This document shows, one piece after another, positions 54,136 to 62,703 of a DNA stretch of 64,000 nucleotides. Numbering within the stretch: the stretch's first letter is position 1; every line of letters begins with the position of its first letter. Below the pieces are notes generated by a model. That model had not been told where the DNA came from, made no database searches, and worked only from the letters and a program-made list of their open reading frames with translations. The DNA comes from Methanobrevibacter ruminantium (GTDB lineage Archaea > Methanobacteriota > Methanobacteria > Methanobacteriales > Methanobacteriaceae): assembly GCF_016294135.1 (NCBI RefSeq), contig NZ_JAEDCO010000004.1, positions 13,146-77,145 on the forward strand, read 5' to 3'. Made by a program: the position numbers and the translations under genes.

Positions 54136-54867
54136 TTAAATTTCAATTTCATTCAAATCAAAATTTAATTTTCCACTAATGGTGGCTCTAGCTATTGAAA
54201 TTCCATTTGCTCCAGCATTTAACATTTTTTCTGTTTGTGCAATGGAATTGATTGAATTGTTTCCAATTATGAAAATATTGGTGTTAGCTGCTATTTGTTT
54301 TATCAAATCAAAATCAGCATCTCTGACGCCTTTTTTCATAGCATCAATATGCAAGTAGTCTACTCCACATTCCTCCGCCAATTTTGCTATTTCAAGGTTG
54401 TCAACACCTTCGACATTAGCTCTCATTTTCATTGAAACTTTTGATTCTGATTTTTTAACAACTTCTTTTATGTAATCTTCCAAGTCTGATCTGAGTAGCA
54501 TGCTTTGTCCACAGCCAACTGCAACAAGCTCTTCCTGTCTGCAATGACAGTTGATTTCAATTATGTCGAGATTTGGTATTTTGCTGATTTCAATCAGTGG
54601 ATCTGGAGTGGTTCCTCTCAAGTTTGCACTGACTGTTACATCAAAACTATCTTTAATTGTGTTAACTTCATTTTCAATTACCTCATAGATTTCTTCTTTA
54701 GGGTAATTGAACTCTTTCCTGCCTCTGGCTATAATCTTTTCACAAGCGTCTATTGACTCATTGTCAGTATTGTATCCTCCGATAGTGACTGTGTCAAATC
54801 CATATGGAATGAGTTTAATTGCAAATTCTGCATTTGTTATTCCTGCCATTGGTGCAAGTACTTTAAT
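54136..54867 (-). CDS. MJ0144-type TIM-barrel protein (Dus/DHODH-like), probable ATT start
   Basis: A TIM-barrel protein of the archaeal MJ0144 type, related to flavin-dependent dihydrouridine synthases and dihydroorotate dehydrogenases. Visible: FDTVTIGGYN, TVSANLRGTT, LDIIEINCHCRQ, MKMRANVEG, YLHIDAMKKG, IIGNNSI and the phosphate-binding GANGISIAR. The first ATG (54849) begins MAGIT, cutting the family's APMAGIT end, and its nearest SD is over 20 bp away. Extending upstream in frame gives IKVLAPMAGIT from an ATT at 54867, with the ribosome site AGGACGTG 5 bp before it and a TAA beyond. An ATT start is therefore likely. Substrate unknown. Confidence 0.7.
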   Translation of the reverse strand: MKVLAPMAGITNAEFAIKLIPYGFDTVTIGGYNTDNESIDACEKIIARGRKEFNYPKEEIYEVIENEVNTIKDSFDVTVSANLRGTTPDPLIEISKIPNLDIIEINCHCRQEELVAVGCGQSMLLRSDLEDYIKEVVKKSESKVSMKMRANVEGVDNLEIAKLAEECGVDYLHIDAMKKGVRDADFDLIKQIAANTNIFIIGNNSINSIAQTEKMLNAGANGISIARATISGKLNFDLNEIEI

Positions 54868-55019
54868 GTTAACACGTCCTTAAGTTTTGATAATTTTAAT
54901 TATTCTAATTATTCAATATTCTAATAATTGTAATCATTCATAAAAATAGTTTAAAAAAGATAATAAAAATAAAAAAGGAAATAAAAAGAAAAGTTAATTA
55001 AGTGAAAATAAGATTTTAT

Positions 55020-55781
55020 TTAAAGCTCTTCGATTACATGAATCCAATCTTTATTATTTCCTGCACGAATTATTTCAAGTCCGATGTCAGCCATATATGC
55101 TGCATCTTCCATATTGTCTGCTCTACCGATACCTGCTTTGAGGCCGATTCCAATTTCTTCATCAATCTCTTTGAGAATTTGGGTAAGGTCATCTTCACTT
55201 AATCCATTACATGGGGACATGAAGTTGTCTCCACCAATGAAGAATAATAATGCACCTTTTTCTCTAAGTTTAGTCATTAAGTAATGTTGTGCTTTGTTTA
55301 CCATAAAGCTTGTATCAAAAGCAGATTCAATATCAGTTAAAGTTTCAGTAACACTGTTGATATCAATGTGTGCAGCTTGCACGAAACTGTCTTCTGGGTT
55401 TTCAATTAAATTGTTGATTGCTAGTATTTCTTTTCTTCCAGAAGATTGAGCTCCACCTTCTTTTTGAAGTGCAATGGTTGCTAATCTTTGAGCTTCGTGT
55501 GCAGTTTCTGCTGCTCCTACACCCATACTGATTGTAATTGGGTATCTGTTTCTAATAGATCTTTGAATTCTCATGTGGTCTTCTTCGTTAAGACCATTTG
55601 TGACTGCAAGTAAATTATCAAATCTTGTAAAGAAAACTAAACCTTTTTTAGCAGCTATTAATCTTTGCACATCTGCAAAAAGTTCTGCTTGTAAAATTTG
55701 AAGGTCAGATTCTGTACGTGGTCTTGGAGTTACTGTCCATGGACCATAATTATCGATTTGTATCAAAGTCATTTGTATCAT
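55020..55781 (-). CDS. gch3: GTP cyclohydrolase III
   Basis: Converts GTP to the formylamino-pyrimidine FAPy plus pyrophosphate, feeding riboflavin and deazaflavin (F420) synthesis in archaea. It has a tandem ferredoxin-like/GGDEF-like fold: TLIQIDNYGPWTVTPRPRTESDLQ is the family start, with VFFTRFDNLLAVTNG and the repeat ALLFFIGGDNFMSPCNGLSEDD in the second half, and MGVGAAETAHEAQRLA and AGIGRADNMEDAAYMA as paired segments. At 253 residues it has the normal length. The GGTGA site fits the first ATG. It lies near cofD and cofE, in the same pathway. Confidence 0.95.
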   Translation of the reverse strand: MIQMTLIQIDNYGPWTVTPRPRTESDLQILQAELFADVQRLIAAKKGLVFFTRFDNLLAVTNGLNEEDHMRIQRSIRNRYPITISMGVGAAETAHEAQRLATIALQKEGGAQSSGRKEILAINNLIENPEDSFVQAAHIDINSVTETLTDIESAFDTSFMVNKAQHYLMTKLREKGALLFFIGGDNFMSPCNGLSEDDLTQILKEIDEEIGIGLKAGIGRADNMEDAAYMADIGLEIIRAGNNKDWIHVIEEL

Positions 55782-55974
55782 ATATTTTCACCTAATGTTA
55801 CTATAATTAGTTATAACTAAATTAGTATTTAAACTTTAAGCATTTAATTAATGATTTTTTTAATAATTTTTTATATTTAATAATTTTTTATAGTTTCTTA
55901 TTAACCAATAATTTTCAATGATTTTAAATAATTTTTAAATATTTTAAACAATTTTTTATAATTTTAAATAATTT

Positions 55975-56877
55975 TTATTCCAAAACCACTTTTGCAAGAT
56001 TGATTTTATCTTCAATTGTTTTCATGAAAGTGTTGGTTACGATTACATTTGGAATAATCTCTTCAATCTCTTCTTTGAACTCTTCATCTTGGTTATCAAT
56101 CACCAATGTGTTTAGGAATGATTTATAAAGTTCGGCGACTCCTTTGGAAGATGTTTCATAGCCAAATGCATTCATGAATTGTCCTGCAGGTCCGCTAAAT
56201 GCGGATTTTCCTACAAATGGTGAAATTGCAATAACCTCTTTTTCCTTAAGGGCATCTTCAACGCCATCTATTGAAATGATTGGTCTGATTGAAGTGATTG
56301 GGTTTGATGGTCCAAAAATCACCTTATCAGATTTTTCTATTGATTCAATAAGTTTTGGGCTAGGGCTCACATGAGCGTATTTCACTTCAAGAACTTCACA
56401 GTTGCACTGGTATTTGATCAAAAAGTCATGGAACTCAATTTCACCATGCTCCTTGGTGACAATGCTTATTTCAGATTCCTCATCACTCATTGGAATTATG
56501 TTTGCCTTAATGCCAAGTTTATCCTTTTGGAGTTCCACAATGTCTGATAATGTCCAACCTTCATCTAGCAAAATAGCCTTTTGAAGCTTGGTTGCCCTAT
56601 CCTTGTCTCCTAATCTGAGCAATTCGGTAGTTCCCATTTCAATTAGCTGTTCTCTAACTATGTATGTATCCCCTTTGATTCCGTACCAGAATTCCTCATC
56701 TATCATATCTGCAAAGGTATACATCACTGTATCAATATCCGCTGCAATATAACCTCTGGACATATATAAGTTTTCCACAGTATTGACTACAACGGTAATT
56801 TCTTCTTCAGGATAAATTTCCTTTATTCCTTGAATTAATTTTGGAGTTCCTGTGCCTCCAGAAAAAATAGTTATCAT
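55975..56877 (-). CDS. cofD: 2-phospho-L-lactate transferase CofD
   Basis: Transfers phospholactate from LPPG (or the PEP equivalent) to the deazaflavin Fo, forming F420-0. The N-terminus is MITIFSGGTGTPKLIQG; MYTFADMIDEEFWYGIKGDT, LGDKDRA and the substrate-binding FGPSNPITSIRPI and SPFVGKSAFSGPAGQFM are family hallmarks. A GTG at 56886 opens the frame but overlaps the SD-like GAGTGGA; the ATG at 56877 is preferred (300 residues). It is on the same strand as gch3 and cofE. Confidence 0.95.
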   Translation of the reverse strand: MITIFSGGTGTPKLIQGIKEIYPEEEITVVVNTVENLYMSRGYIAADIDTVMYTFADMIDEEFWYGIKGDTYIVREQLIEMGTTELLRLGDKDRATKLQKAILLDEGWTLSDIVELQKDKLGIKANIIPMSDEESEISIVTKEHGEIEFHDFLIKYQCNCEVLEVKYAHVSPSPKLIESIEKSDKVIFGPSNPITSIRPIISIDGVEDALKEKEVIAISPFVGKSAFSGPAGQFMNAFGYETSSKGVAELYKSFLNTLVIDNQDEEFKEEIEEIIPNVIVTNTFMKTIEDKINLAKVVLE

Positions 56878-57000
56878 GATTTCCACTCTTTTTATTTAGT
56901 TGTGATAGGATCTTTAATTTTTTTAATTATTATTGATTATTATCAATTGTAATTTATTAATTGTTAATTTAATAAAATAGATTTTTTTAAAATTTTAACT

Positions 57001-57543
57001 TTAAAATTCTTCCTTTAATGGGCCTCCACATTTAGGGCATGGAGTTTTCTCAGAAATTACTAATGACATTTTACTATTGCAGTTAGGACAATTGTTGTTT
57101 TCAAGAATATTTCTTCTATCCTTGTAAAATGTCTTTTTAAAATCAAAAAACAGTATTTTAAATGCTTTTTCATTATTAGGATTTTTTGAAATTTCTTTAG
57201 TTAGTATTTTTTCAATCTCTTCTTGAGTGAAAAGCTCATTGTCTTCAGGAACATAGGTTTTAATTAATTCATTGCAATCTGGACAGTAGTTTTCATAAAG
57301 GAAACCGGAAATTAATGATTTAGTCATCTTGTCTGAATTTTCCTTATTGTGACTATCTTCAATAAGTTCTAAATGAATACTCTCATCTTTTTCATATTTT
57401 CCATCTTTCTCATCTTTTTTATCTTCAGAATAGAAATTTAAGATGGATTCCAAATCATCTAAATTAGTATCTAAATAGAATATTAGATTCTTATCTAAAA
57501 ATGAAAAATCACAGTTGTCACATTTGAAATTAATCTCAACCAT
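57001..57543 (-). CDS. Zinc-ribbon protein between cofD and cofE
   Basis: A protein of about 180 residues, not recognised. Metal-binding pairs: CDNC near the N-terminus, CPDC at about 90, and CPNC with CPKCGG in the last 30 residues. Between them is an acidic, low-complexity stretch (DKKDEKDGKYEKDESIH). It is located between two F420 genes on the same strand, but co-transcription does not show a role in F420. The frame also opens at a GTG nine bases upstream; the ATG is chosen. Confidence 0.6.
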   Translation of the reverse strand: MVEINFKCDNCDFSFLDKNLIFYLDTNLDDLESILNFYSEDKKDEKDGKYEKDESIHLELIEDSHNKENSDKMTKSLISGFLYENYCPDCNELIKTYVPEDNELFTQEEIEKILTKEISKNPNNEKAFKILFFDFKKTFYKDRRNILENNNCPNCNSKMSLVISEKTPCPKCGGPLKEEF

Positions 57544-57596
57544 ATTCAACACTCAAAAGGAATAAAATCTTATTATATAAGTTGTAATTGTTTTAT

Positions 57597-58361
57597 CTAT
57601 TTTCTAAATACATCAAATTCTTTAGGTCTAAGCAATGGCTTGATTCCAGTTTCAGTGTCTCTGAGATGGTTAAATGCATCAAATCCTCTAATCAATACGA
57701 TAGGGATTCCTTCATTTGCTTGACCCATCAATAAGGATGCCGCTGCTGCAAGCTCATCTGCAGTTGCAACTTCAGTTGTTTCAAGGGCTCTGCCGAATAG
57801 GTCTTCTTCACCGATTCTTACCCAGAGAGGATTGATTCCAGAGCAGCCAATAGCTGTTCCAATTGCACCAACTCTAAATGCTCTTCCTTGAGTATCTGTA
57901 ATGATTACAGCAATTTCCTTATCTGTTTTTTCTTCCAAGTACTCTCTTATTTCCTTAGCGGATTGGTCAGGATTCTTAGGCATTGGGGTTGCTAAACCTT
58001 CTTCCACATTGGATTCATCAATTCCTGAGTTTGCACAAACAAATCCATGTTTGGTTTCAGTTACAATGAAATTAGGTCCGACTGCAACGATTTCATTTGA
58101 TTCCTGTAAAATCGCTTCAACAAGTTTCGGGTCCTTTTTGCATTTTTCTGCAATTTTCCTTGTCTCTTCGCTAGGCTCCAATTCATCGATTTTAATATAG
58201 TTGCCTTCAGCCTTTGAAATCAATGTTTCAGCAATAAGCAAAATATCTCCATCTTCAAGAGTGAGATTTTCCTTTTCCAAATCCTCTTCGATAATCTTAG
58301 CTATATTATCTCCTTTCTTAACTAAAGGAATTTCTTTTAATCCACATAATTTTAAAGTCAT
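57597..58361 (-). CDS. cofE: Coenzyme F420-0:L-glutamate ligase CofE
   Basis: Adds glutamates to F420-0 using GTP. Family segments: LCGLKEIPLVKKGDNIAKII at the N-terminus, LLIAETLISKAEGNYIKID, VCANSGIDESNV, VIITDTQGRAFRVGAIGTAIGCSGINPL and GRALETTEVATADELAAAASLLMGQ. At 254 residues the length is normal. There is no ribosome site; a TATA-like element about 20-29 bp upstream of the ATG suggests a leaderless transcript. It is the first gene of the minus-strand F420 run. Confidence 0.95.
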   Translation of the reverse strand: MTLKLCGLKEIPLVKKGDNIAKIIEEDLEKENLTLEDGDILLIAETLISKAEGNYIKIDELEPSEETRKIAEKCKKDPKLVEAILQESNEIVAVGPNFIVTETKHGFVCANSGIDESNVEEGLATPMPKNPDQSAKEIREYLEEKTDKEIAVIITDTQGRAFRVGAIGTAIGCSGINPLWVRIGEEDLFGRALETTEVATADELAAAASLLMGQANEGIPIVLIRGFDAFNHLRDTETGIKPLLRPKEFDVFRK

Positions 58362-58608
58362 AATTAAATTTTATATTAATAAAATATAAAAAACTATTGA
58401 TATTTGTAGAGTTCTATTTTTCGATGGTTTTAATTAAAAATTAAAAATAATGCTTTATTTTTTTAAAAAATTAACAATATGCTTTTATATTAAAAATAAT
58501 AAATTTATAATTAATATGATTAATAATCATTTTTAGTATTAACTATTAAATTGTTATTAATTTATTTTATTGGTTATTAATTTTTAATTAAATTCTTTAG
58601 AGGATATT

Positions 58609-59448
58609 ATGATTATAGAAAGTCTTATTAATGGATTTGACATGATTATGGAGATGCTCCAAAGTGGAGGAGTTATCACTTATATAATTCTTTTGCTTGG
58701 TATCTATGGTCTGTTAATATCTATAAGAAAGATATTTTACCTTAGAAAAATAAGTAAAATTGATGCTACAGAGATTATGGGGACAATTACCTCTTCTATG
58801 GAACAAGGTGGAGCTATTGAAGCATTAAAAAATATCAGTCACTATAAGAACCCTGTTTCAAGAATCATGTCTGAAGCATTGAAAATCGGTTATAAAAACA
58901 AGATAGAAGTGGAAGAGAGTATGGAGCAAATTTTCATTGTCGAGCTCTCAAAAATGACCAATGGTATTAGTGCATTAAAAACCATTATCGAGCTTGCTCC
59001 TTTCTTAGGATTGATTGGTACTGTATTAGGTATTTGGATGACCTTTAAGAACTTAGGTGTAAATCCGGATGCTGCAGCTATGGCAGAAGGTATTTATATT
59101 GCTCTTATCACCACTATTGCAGGTTTAACTGTAGCTATTGTTCTTATGCCTTTATACACTTATATCAAAGGTTTAATTGATGCAGAAATGGATAAGATTG
59201 AATTAGCTACTAAAATGACTAATTGGAGTTATGCTGTAATTAAAATCAGAGTTTATGAAAAATTGCCTTGTGTAGTTGAAGCACTTCAGGAAGCAGAAGG
59301 TATTGTTAGCGTAAAGGAAATCTCTGACCCTTATTCAAATATTCAAATCTCATTTAAGCCAAGTATGCTTGAAAAGAGTATTAGTAACATCATATTGGAG
59401 AAATGTGATGTAAAATCTGAAATTACTGAAAGTAAATTAAGACAATAA
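58609..59448 (+). CDS. exbB: ExbB/TolQ/MotA-family proton channel protein with extra C-terminal domain
   Basis: A three-helix channel subunit: helix 1 about 19-40, helices 2 and 3 about 123-145 and 163-185, with ELAPFLGLIGTVLGIWMTFKNLG and AEGIYIALITTIAGLTVAIV typical of the family. After helix 3 the protein continues with about 70 residues (EKLPCVVEALQEAEGIVSVKEISDPYSNIQISFKP...) that look like a small ferredoxin-like domain and are unusual for ExbB. GAGGATATT precedes the ATG. ExbD follows 16 bp later. With no outer membrane or TonB in archaea, the proton-driven output is unknown. Confidence 0.9.
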   Translation: MIIESLINGFDMIMEMLQSGGVITYIILLLGIYGLLISIRKIFYLRKISKIDATEIMGTITSSMEQGGAIEALKNISHYKNPVSRIMSEALKIGYKNKIEVEESMEQIFIVELSKMTNGISALKTIIELAPFLGLIGTVLGIWMTFKNLGVNPDAAAMAEGIYIALITTIAGLTVAIVLMPLYTYIKGLIDAEMDKIELATKMTNWSYAVIKIRVYEKLPCVVEALQEAEGIVSVKEISDPYSNIQISFKPSMLEKSISNIILEKCDVKSEITESKLRQ

Positions 59449-59464
59449 TCAAGGAGCTGTTAAA

Positions 59465-59872
59465 TTGGCAATTGACATTAAGCATCATAAGGAAAAGATG
59501 AATCGGGATGAACCTGAAATCAAGCTAGTTCCTTTTATTGACATTTTATTTACTTTGCTTATCTTTTTAGTGGTGACCAGTACTTTCGGTGCTGCATCTG
59601 TTACTGGTGATGACACTGGAACAGGCACTGGAAAGCCAAATATGACTGACACCACTGGAGATTCAGAATATTATCTGCTGCCGGTTGCAGGACTTCAGAA
59701 AGTTGTTGTAAATGGAGTAGATATGTCTTCTGAGATAAGAGGAAATGCTATCGGTGTTCATGCAAGAGTGCTTGACCAAGGTGATGTTCAGATTAAAACG
59801 AGCGAGCATGCGATATATATTCAAGCGCCTTCTGGAATGAGCCCTCAAGAGGTGGTTCATAGTCCAGAATGA
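59465..59872 (+). CDS. exbD: ExbD/TolR-family protein
   Basis: A 135-residue partner of the ExbB-type channel. A single N-terminal helix with the conserved Asp sits in LVPFIDILFTLLIFLVVTSTF (about 21-41). An unusual Gly/Thr/Asp-rich linker follows, then a C-terminal domain with KVVVNGVDMSSEIRGN and QAPSGMSPQEVVHSPE that I cannot match to the standard ExbD periplasmic domain. A TTG start follows AAGGAG. The pair is a likely proton-driven motor acting on the cell surface or pseudomurein wall. Confidence 0.88.
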   Translation: MAIDIKHHKEKMNRDEPEIKLVPFIDILFTLLIFLVVTSTFGAASVTGDDTGTGTGKPNMTDTTGDSEYYLLPVAGLQKVVVNGVDMSSEIRGNAIGVHARVLDQGDVQIKTSEHAIYIQAPSGMSPQEVVHSPE

Positions 59873-60004
59873 TTTTAAATTTTATTTAATTATTTTTTAT
59901 TTTATTATTTTATTTTCCATATTTTTGATATTTTTAAAAAATATGGCCTTTTTATTTTTTATTTTATAAATTTTTAAATTTTATAGTTAATTTGGGGTAA
60001 AACA

Positions 60005-60628
60005 ATGTATTTAGGTAGAATTATTTCAGCAGGAAAAACAGAAGACGGAAAACCATATGTTGCTTACAGAGTTTCAAGCAGATCTTTTCCAAACAGACAA
60101 GTAAAGGTTCTTGAAGATGAAGCAGCTATCATTCCAAAGGAAGGATTTGAAACTGATATTTTCAAAAACTCTTATATCGCTTACGATTGTGTAAAAACAG
60201 TAGGTGACATTGCAATCATTTCAAACGGTTCCCAAACCAATCCTATTGCAGATAAGATAGCTATTGGAATGAACATTAGGGATGCAATGGCATATTCATT
60301 AATCACTATGGATTATGAAAAGGATGATTACAACACTCCAAGAATTGCTGCAGTAGTTAAAGGAAATGAAGATGATTTTGAAGCTTATATTGGTATTGTA
60401 ACTGACAGTAAAATCTTAGTTGAAAAAATAGAAGATGGTAAAGCTCAATTCATTTCCACTTATGAGAAAAACACTCCTGAAGATGTTGTTTTTGCTGCAG
60501 AAACTCCTGATGATGCATGTAAGTTTATTTTCGATGAAGGTGCATTTGCTGAATTTGAAAATCCCGTATCTTCAGTAGCAGCAATATTTGATGGAAAATG
60601 GAAAATTGCTGGTTTCAATCCAGAATAA
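60005..60628 (+). CDS. purO: IMP cyclohydrolase PurO
   Basis: The archaeal-specific last step of purine synthesis, closing FAICAR to IMP. The N-terminus MYLGRIISAGKTEDGKPYVAYRVSSRSFPNRQ is characteristic. SNGSQTNPIADKI, DYEKDDYNTPRIAAVV and the C-terminal GKWKIAGFNPE complete the 207-residue family length. GGGGTAAAA precedes the ATG. It is followed by two hairpins. Confidence 0.95.
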   Translation: MYLGRIISAGKTEDGKPYVAYRVSSRSFPNRQVKVLEDEAAIIPKEGFETDIFKNSYIAYDCVKTVGDIAIISNGSQTNPIADKIAIGMNIRDAMAYSLITMDYEKDDYNTPRIAAVVKGNEDDFEAYIGIVTDSKILVEKIEDGKAQFISTYEKNTPEDVVFAAETPDDACKFIFDEGAFAEFENPVSSVAAIFDGKWKIAGFNPE

Positions 60629-60633
60629 ATCCC

Positions 60634-60664
60634 CAAGCTTTTTAGCCTTCGGCTAAAAACCTTG
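60634..60664. terminator. Stable hairpin after purO
   Basis: A 9-bp perfect stem (tttttagcc / ggctaaaaa, loop ttc) is extended by four more pairs beyond one mismatch. It lies 5 bp past the purO stop between convergent genes. It is GC-richer than its surroundings. No T-run follows on the plus strand, so it may protect or process the transcript while the next hairpin terminates it. Confidence 0.6.
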
Positions 60665-60677
60665 ACCAAAATTCTTT

Positions 60678-60699
60678 CCAATTTATTTATGTAAATTGG
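60678..60699 (+). terminator. purO terminator
   Basis: A perfect 8-bp inverted repeat (ccaattta / taaattgg, 6-nt loop) is followed directly by a run of T. A classical intrinsic terminator. Confidence 0.78.
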
Positions 60700-60744
60700 A
60701 TTTTTTATTTTTTGTACTTTTTTTCATTGAAATTTTTTTTTAAC

Positions 60745-61404
60745 TTATTCTAATTTTTCAGCCTCTTCGGCTTCTTTTATTTTCTGGACTGTTCCCCAAC
60801 TTCTTCTAACGAAATCTGGCATTTCATCATATTTGAATTTCTTCAAGAAGTTTTTGGTTTTTGGATCGCTTGGATAACCTGAACCGATTCCATCTCTGTC
60901 CTTGGTGGATCTGATGTACTGCTTATTTATTTCTTCAATAATCATGTCCCTTTTTGTTTTTGCAATGATTGAAGCTGCTCCAACTGCAAGATAGTTATCA
61001 TCTGCCTTATGTTCTGCAATGACTTCACAGCTATGGCCTACATATTCTTCCATTTCTTCCTGAAGTCTTCCTTCCTTTACATCCAAAGCATCTATGATGA
61101 TTCTATCTGCTCGAAGAGTATTTATGATTTTTTTCATAGCTAATTTTTCTATTTGATTAAGATTTATTCCTTTTGCTCTTAAAGTGTCAATATCCTTTGC
61201 AGTAATTACCACTGTTTCATAATCGAACATTTTAGTTAACTTACGATATAGTACTGCTCTTCTGTTAGGAGTTAATCTTTTAGAATCTTTTACGCCCATT
61301 CTTTCAATGATCTTTTCTTTTTTCTCAGGTATTACAATACCTGCCATAACCATAGGGCCTAAAACAGGGCCTCTTCCAGCTTCATCTAATCCTAGTGTAT
61401 CCAT
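60745..61404 (-). CDS. rnhB: Ribonuclease HII
   Basis: Cleaves RNA in RNA-DNA hybrids and single ribonucleotides in DNA. The catalytic D7/E8 sit in LGLDEAGRGPVLGPMVMAG; the third acidic residue is in DRIIIDALDV and the fourth in AEHKADDNYLAVGAASIIAKTKRD. GIGSGYPSDPKT and RRSWGTVQKI are typical of archaeal RNase HII. At 219 residues it is full length. The ATG lacks a strong ribosome site but puts the active-site motif at the usual distance. Confidence 0.95.
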   Translation of the reverse strand: MDTLGLDEAGRGPVLGPMVMAGIVIPEKKEKIIERMGVKDSKRLTPNRRAVLYRKLTKMFDYETVVITAKDIDTLRAKGINLNQIEKLAMKKIINTLRADRIIIDALDVKEGRLQEEMEEYVGHSCEVIAEHKADDNYLAVGAASIIAKTKRDMIIEEINKQYIRSTKDRDGIGSGYPSDPKTKNFLKKFKYDEMPDFVRRSWGTVQKIKEAEEAEKLE

Positions 61405-61440
61405 ATTATTAAATCCAGTTTCATTATTTAAATAGTTTAG

Positions 61441-61491
61441 TTTTTATAATTAGTTTATTTTTATAATTAGTTTAATTTTTTAATTAGTTTA
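61441..61491. repeat. 17-bp tandem repeat upstream of rnhB
   Basis: The unit tttttataattagttta occurs twice exactly and once in shortened form. It contains TATA-like strings, so it may overlap the rnhB promoter. Confidence 0.65.
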
Positions 61492-61566
61492 GTTTTTATA
61501 AAAATAAGATTTATTAAAGTTTAAAGGAAGTAATTTTGATGGTGTGATTATTTGGTGTTTAAAAGG

Positions 61567-61600
61567 AATATTATGGATTGTAAAGACAATCCATAGTATT
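61567..61600 (-). terminator. 15-bp hairpin downstream of mreB
   Basis: 15 paired bases on each arm (61567-61581 with 61586-61600, one T-G pair, loop aaag) lie 33 bp past the mreB stop. It is the longest near-perfect hairpin seen in the window. On the minus strand only a short T-run follows. It probably ends or protects the mreB transcript. Confidence 0.6.
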
Positions 61601-61632
61601 ATACGTATTATAACGCTTGAAATTGTTTAAAT

Positions 61633-62703
61633 TTATTTCATAGCTTTTAAACGTACTTCCGGTTCTAAAGCTAATGGTTCAGCAGCTACGATTGCAGTTC
61701 CTTTTGCGACTACAGTCATAGGGTCATCAGAAATTTGAATCGGAATGTCTGTTTCGTCGAAAATTCTTTCTTTAAGACCTCTTAATCTGGAACTTCCACC
61801 TACTGCTACAGTATTTTTGTAAACACCCATCATCAATTCCGCTGGTAATCTTTCTAATATGATGTTTAATCCGCCAACAACTGCTTGGATGATTGGTTCT
61901 ACTGCATCTGCAACTAACATTGAATCAATTACAACTTTTTTAGGTCTGTTAGTTTCTAAGGATTTACCAATAACTTCATAGCTTAAGTTTTCAAATTCTT
62001 CACTGCAATGGATCATTCCAATTTCCATTTTTGCAGCTTCTGCATCGTGAATGCTGATTGCAACGTTGTATTTTTCTGCAACCAATTCTACGATTCTATT
62101 ATCAATGTCGTCTCCACCGACTCTTACGGTTTCAATATCGTTGATTCCACCAAGGGAAATAACTACTAAATCAGTAGATCCTGCACCAATGTCAATTACC
62201 ATGGTTCCATTTGGTTCTGCAATAGGTAATCCAGCACCAATAGCTGCAGCTAAACCTTCACTGACTACTAAAACGTATTCAGCACCAGCTTTTCTACCTA
62301 TTTCTTCAGCAGCATTCTTTTCTACTTCAGAAGAGTCTCCAGGAATTCCAATAACAATTCTTCCTACAGTTTCTCCTTCGTTAATACCAATTTCCATAGC
62401 TCTTATGAGTAATGCTTGTGCTTGTGCAACGTTTTCGATTACTCCTTTTTTAAGTGGTCTTACTGCAACAATGTCTTCTGGAGTTCTGCCTAACATTTTT
62501 TTAGCTTCTTCTCCAACAGCAAGCACTGCAGAAGGATCATCTTTTTTAACAGCAACTACAGAAGGAATTTGGTATAAGTCAAATTTATCTCCTGATGGTT
62601 TTGCGATTACGGTGTTTAAGGTACCTAAGTCAATACCTAAACTATTTTTAACAACTCTGGTTGGTTCAATTTCAATAGCGTCTTCATTTCCGAAAATACT
62701 CAA
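61633..62703 (-). CDS. mreB: MreB-like rod-shape actin homologue
   Basis: An actin-fold ATPase that in bacteria guides wall synthesis; in Methanobacteriales it probably works with the pseudomurein wall. Motifs: SLGIDLGTLNTVIAKP (phosphate 1), GVIENVAQAQALLIRAM, VVSEGLAAAIGAGLPI, MVIDIGAGSTDLVVISLGG (phosphate 2), VGGDDIDNRIVE and VAVGGSSRLRGLKERIF (adenosine). At 356 residues it is full length, starting about 15 residues before the actin fold. The TTG start follows GGAGGAATAA. Related DnaK-type proteins differ in length, so MreB is favoured. Confidence 0.88.
   Translation of the reverse strand: MSIFGNEDAIEIEPTRVVKNSLGIDLGTLNTVIAKPSGDKFDLYQIPSVVAVKKDDPSAVLAVGEEAKKMLGRTPEDIVAVRPLKKGVIENVAQAQALLIRAMEIGINEGETVGRIVIGIPGDSSEVEKNAAEEIGRKAGAEYVLVVSEGLAAAIGAGLPIAEPNGTMVIDIGAGSTDLVVISLGGINDIETVRVGGDDIDNRIVELVAEKYNVAISIHDAEAAKMEIGMIHCSEEFENLSYEVIGKSLETNRPKKVVIDSMLVADAVEPIIQAVVGGLNIILERLPAELMMGVYKNTVAVGGSSRLRGLKERIFDETDIPIQISDDPMTVVAKGTAIVAAEPLALEPEVRLKAMK

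Noticed and set aside
61544..61630. 28-codon hydrophobic frame from GTG between mreB and rnhB
   Set aside because: The ribosome site is poorly placed, and the frame runs through the 15-bp hairpin assigned to the mreB 3' end.
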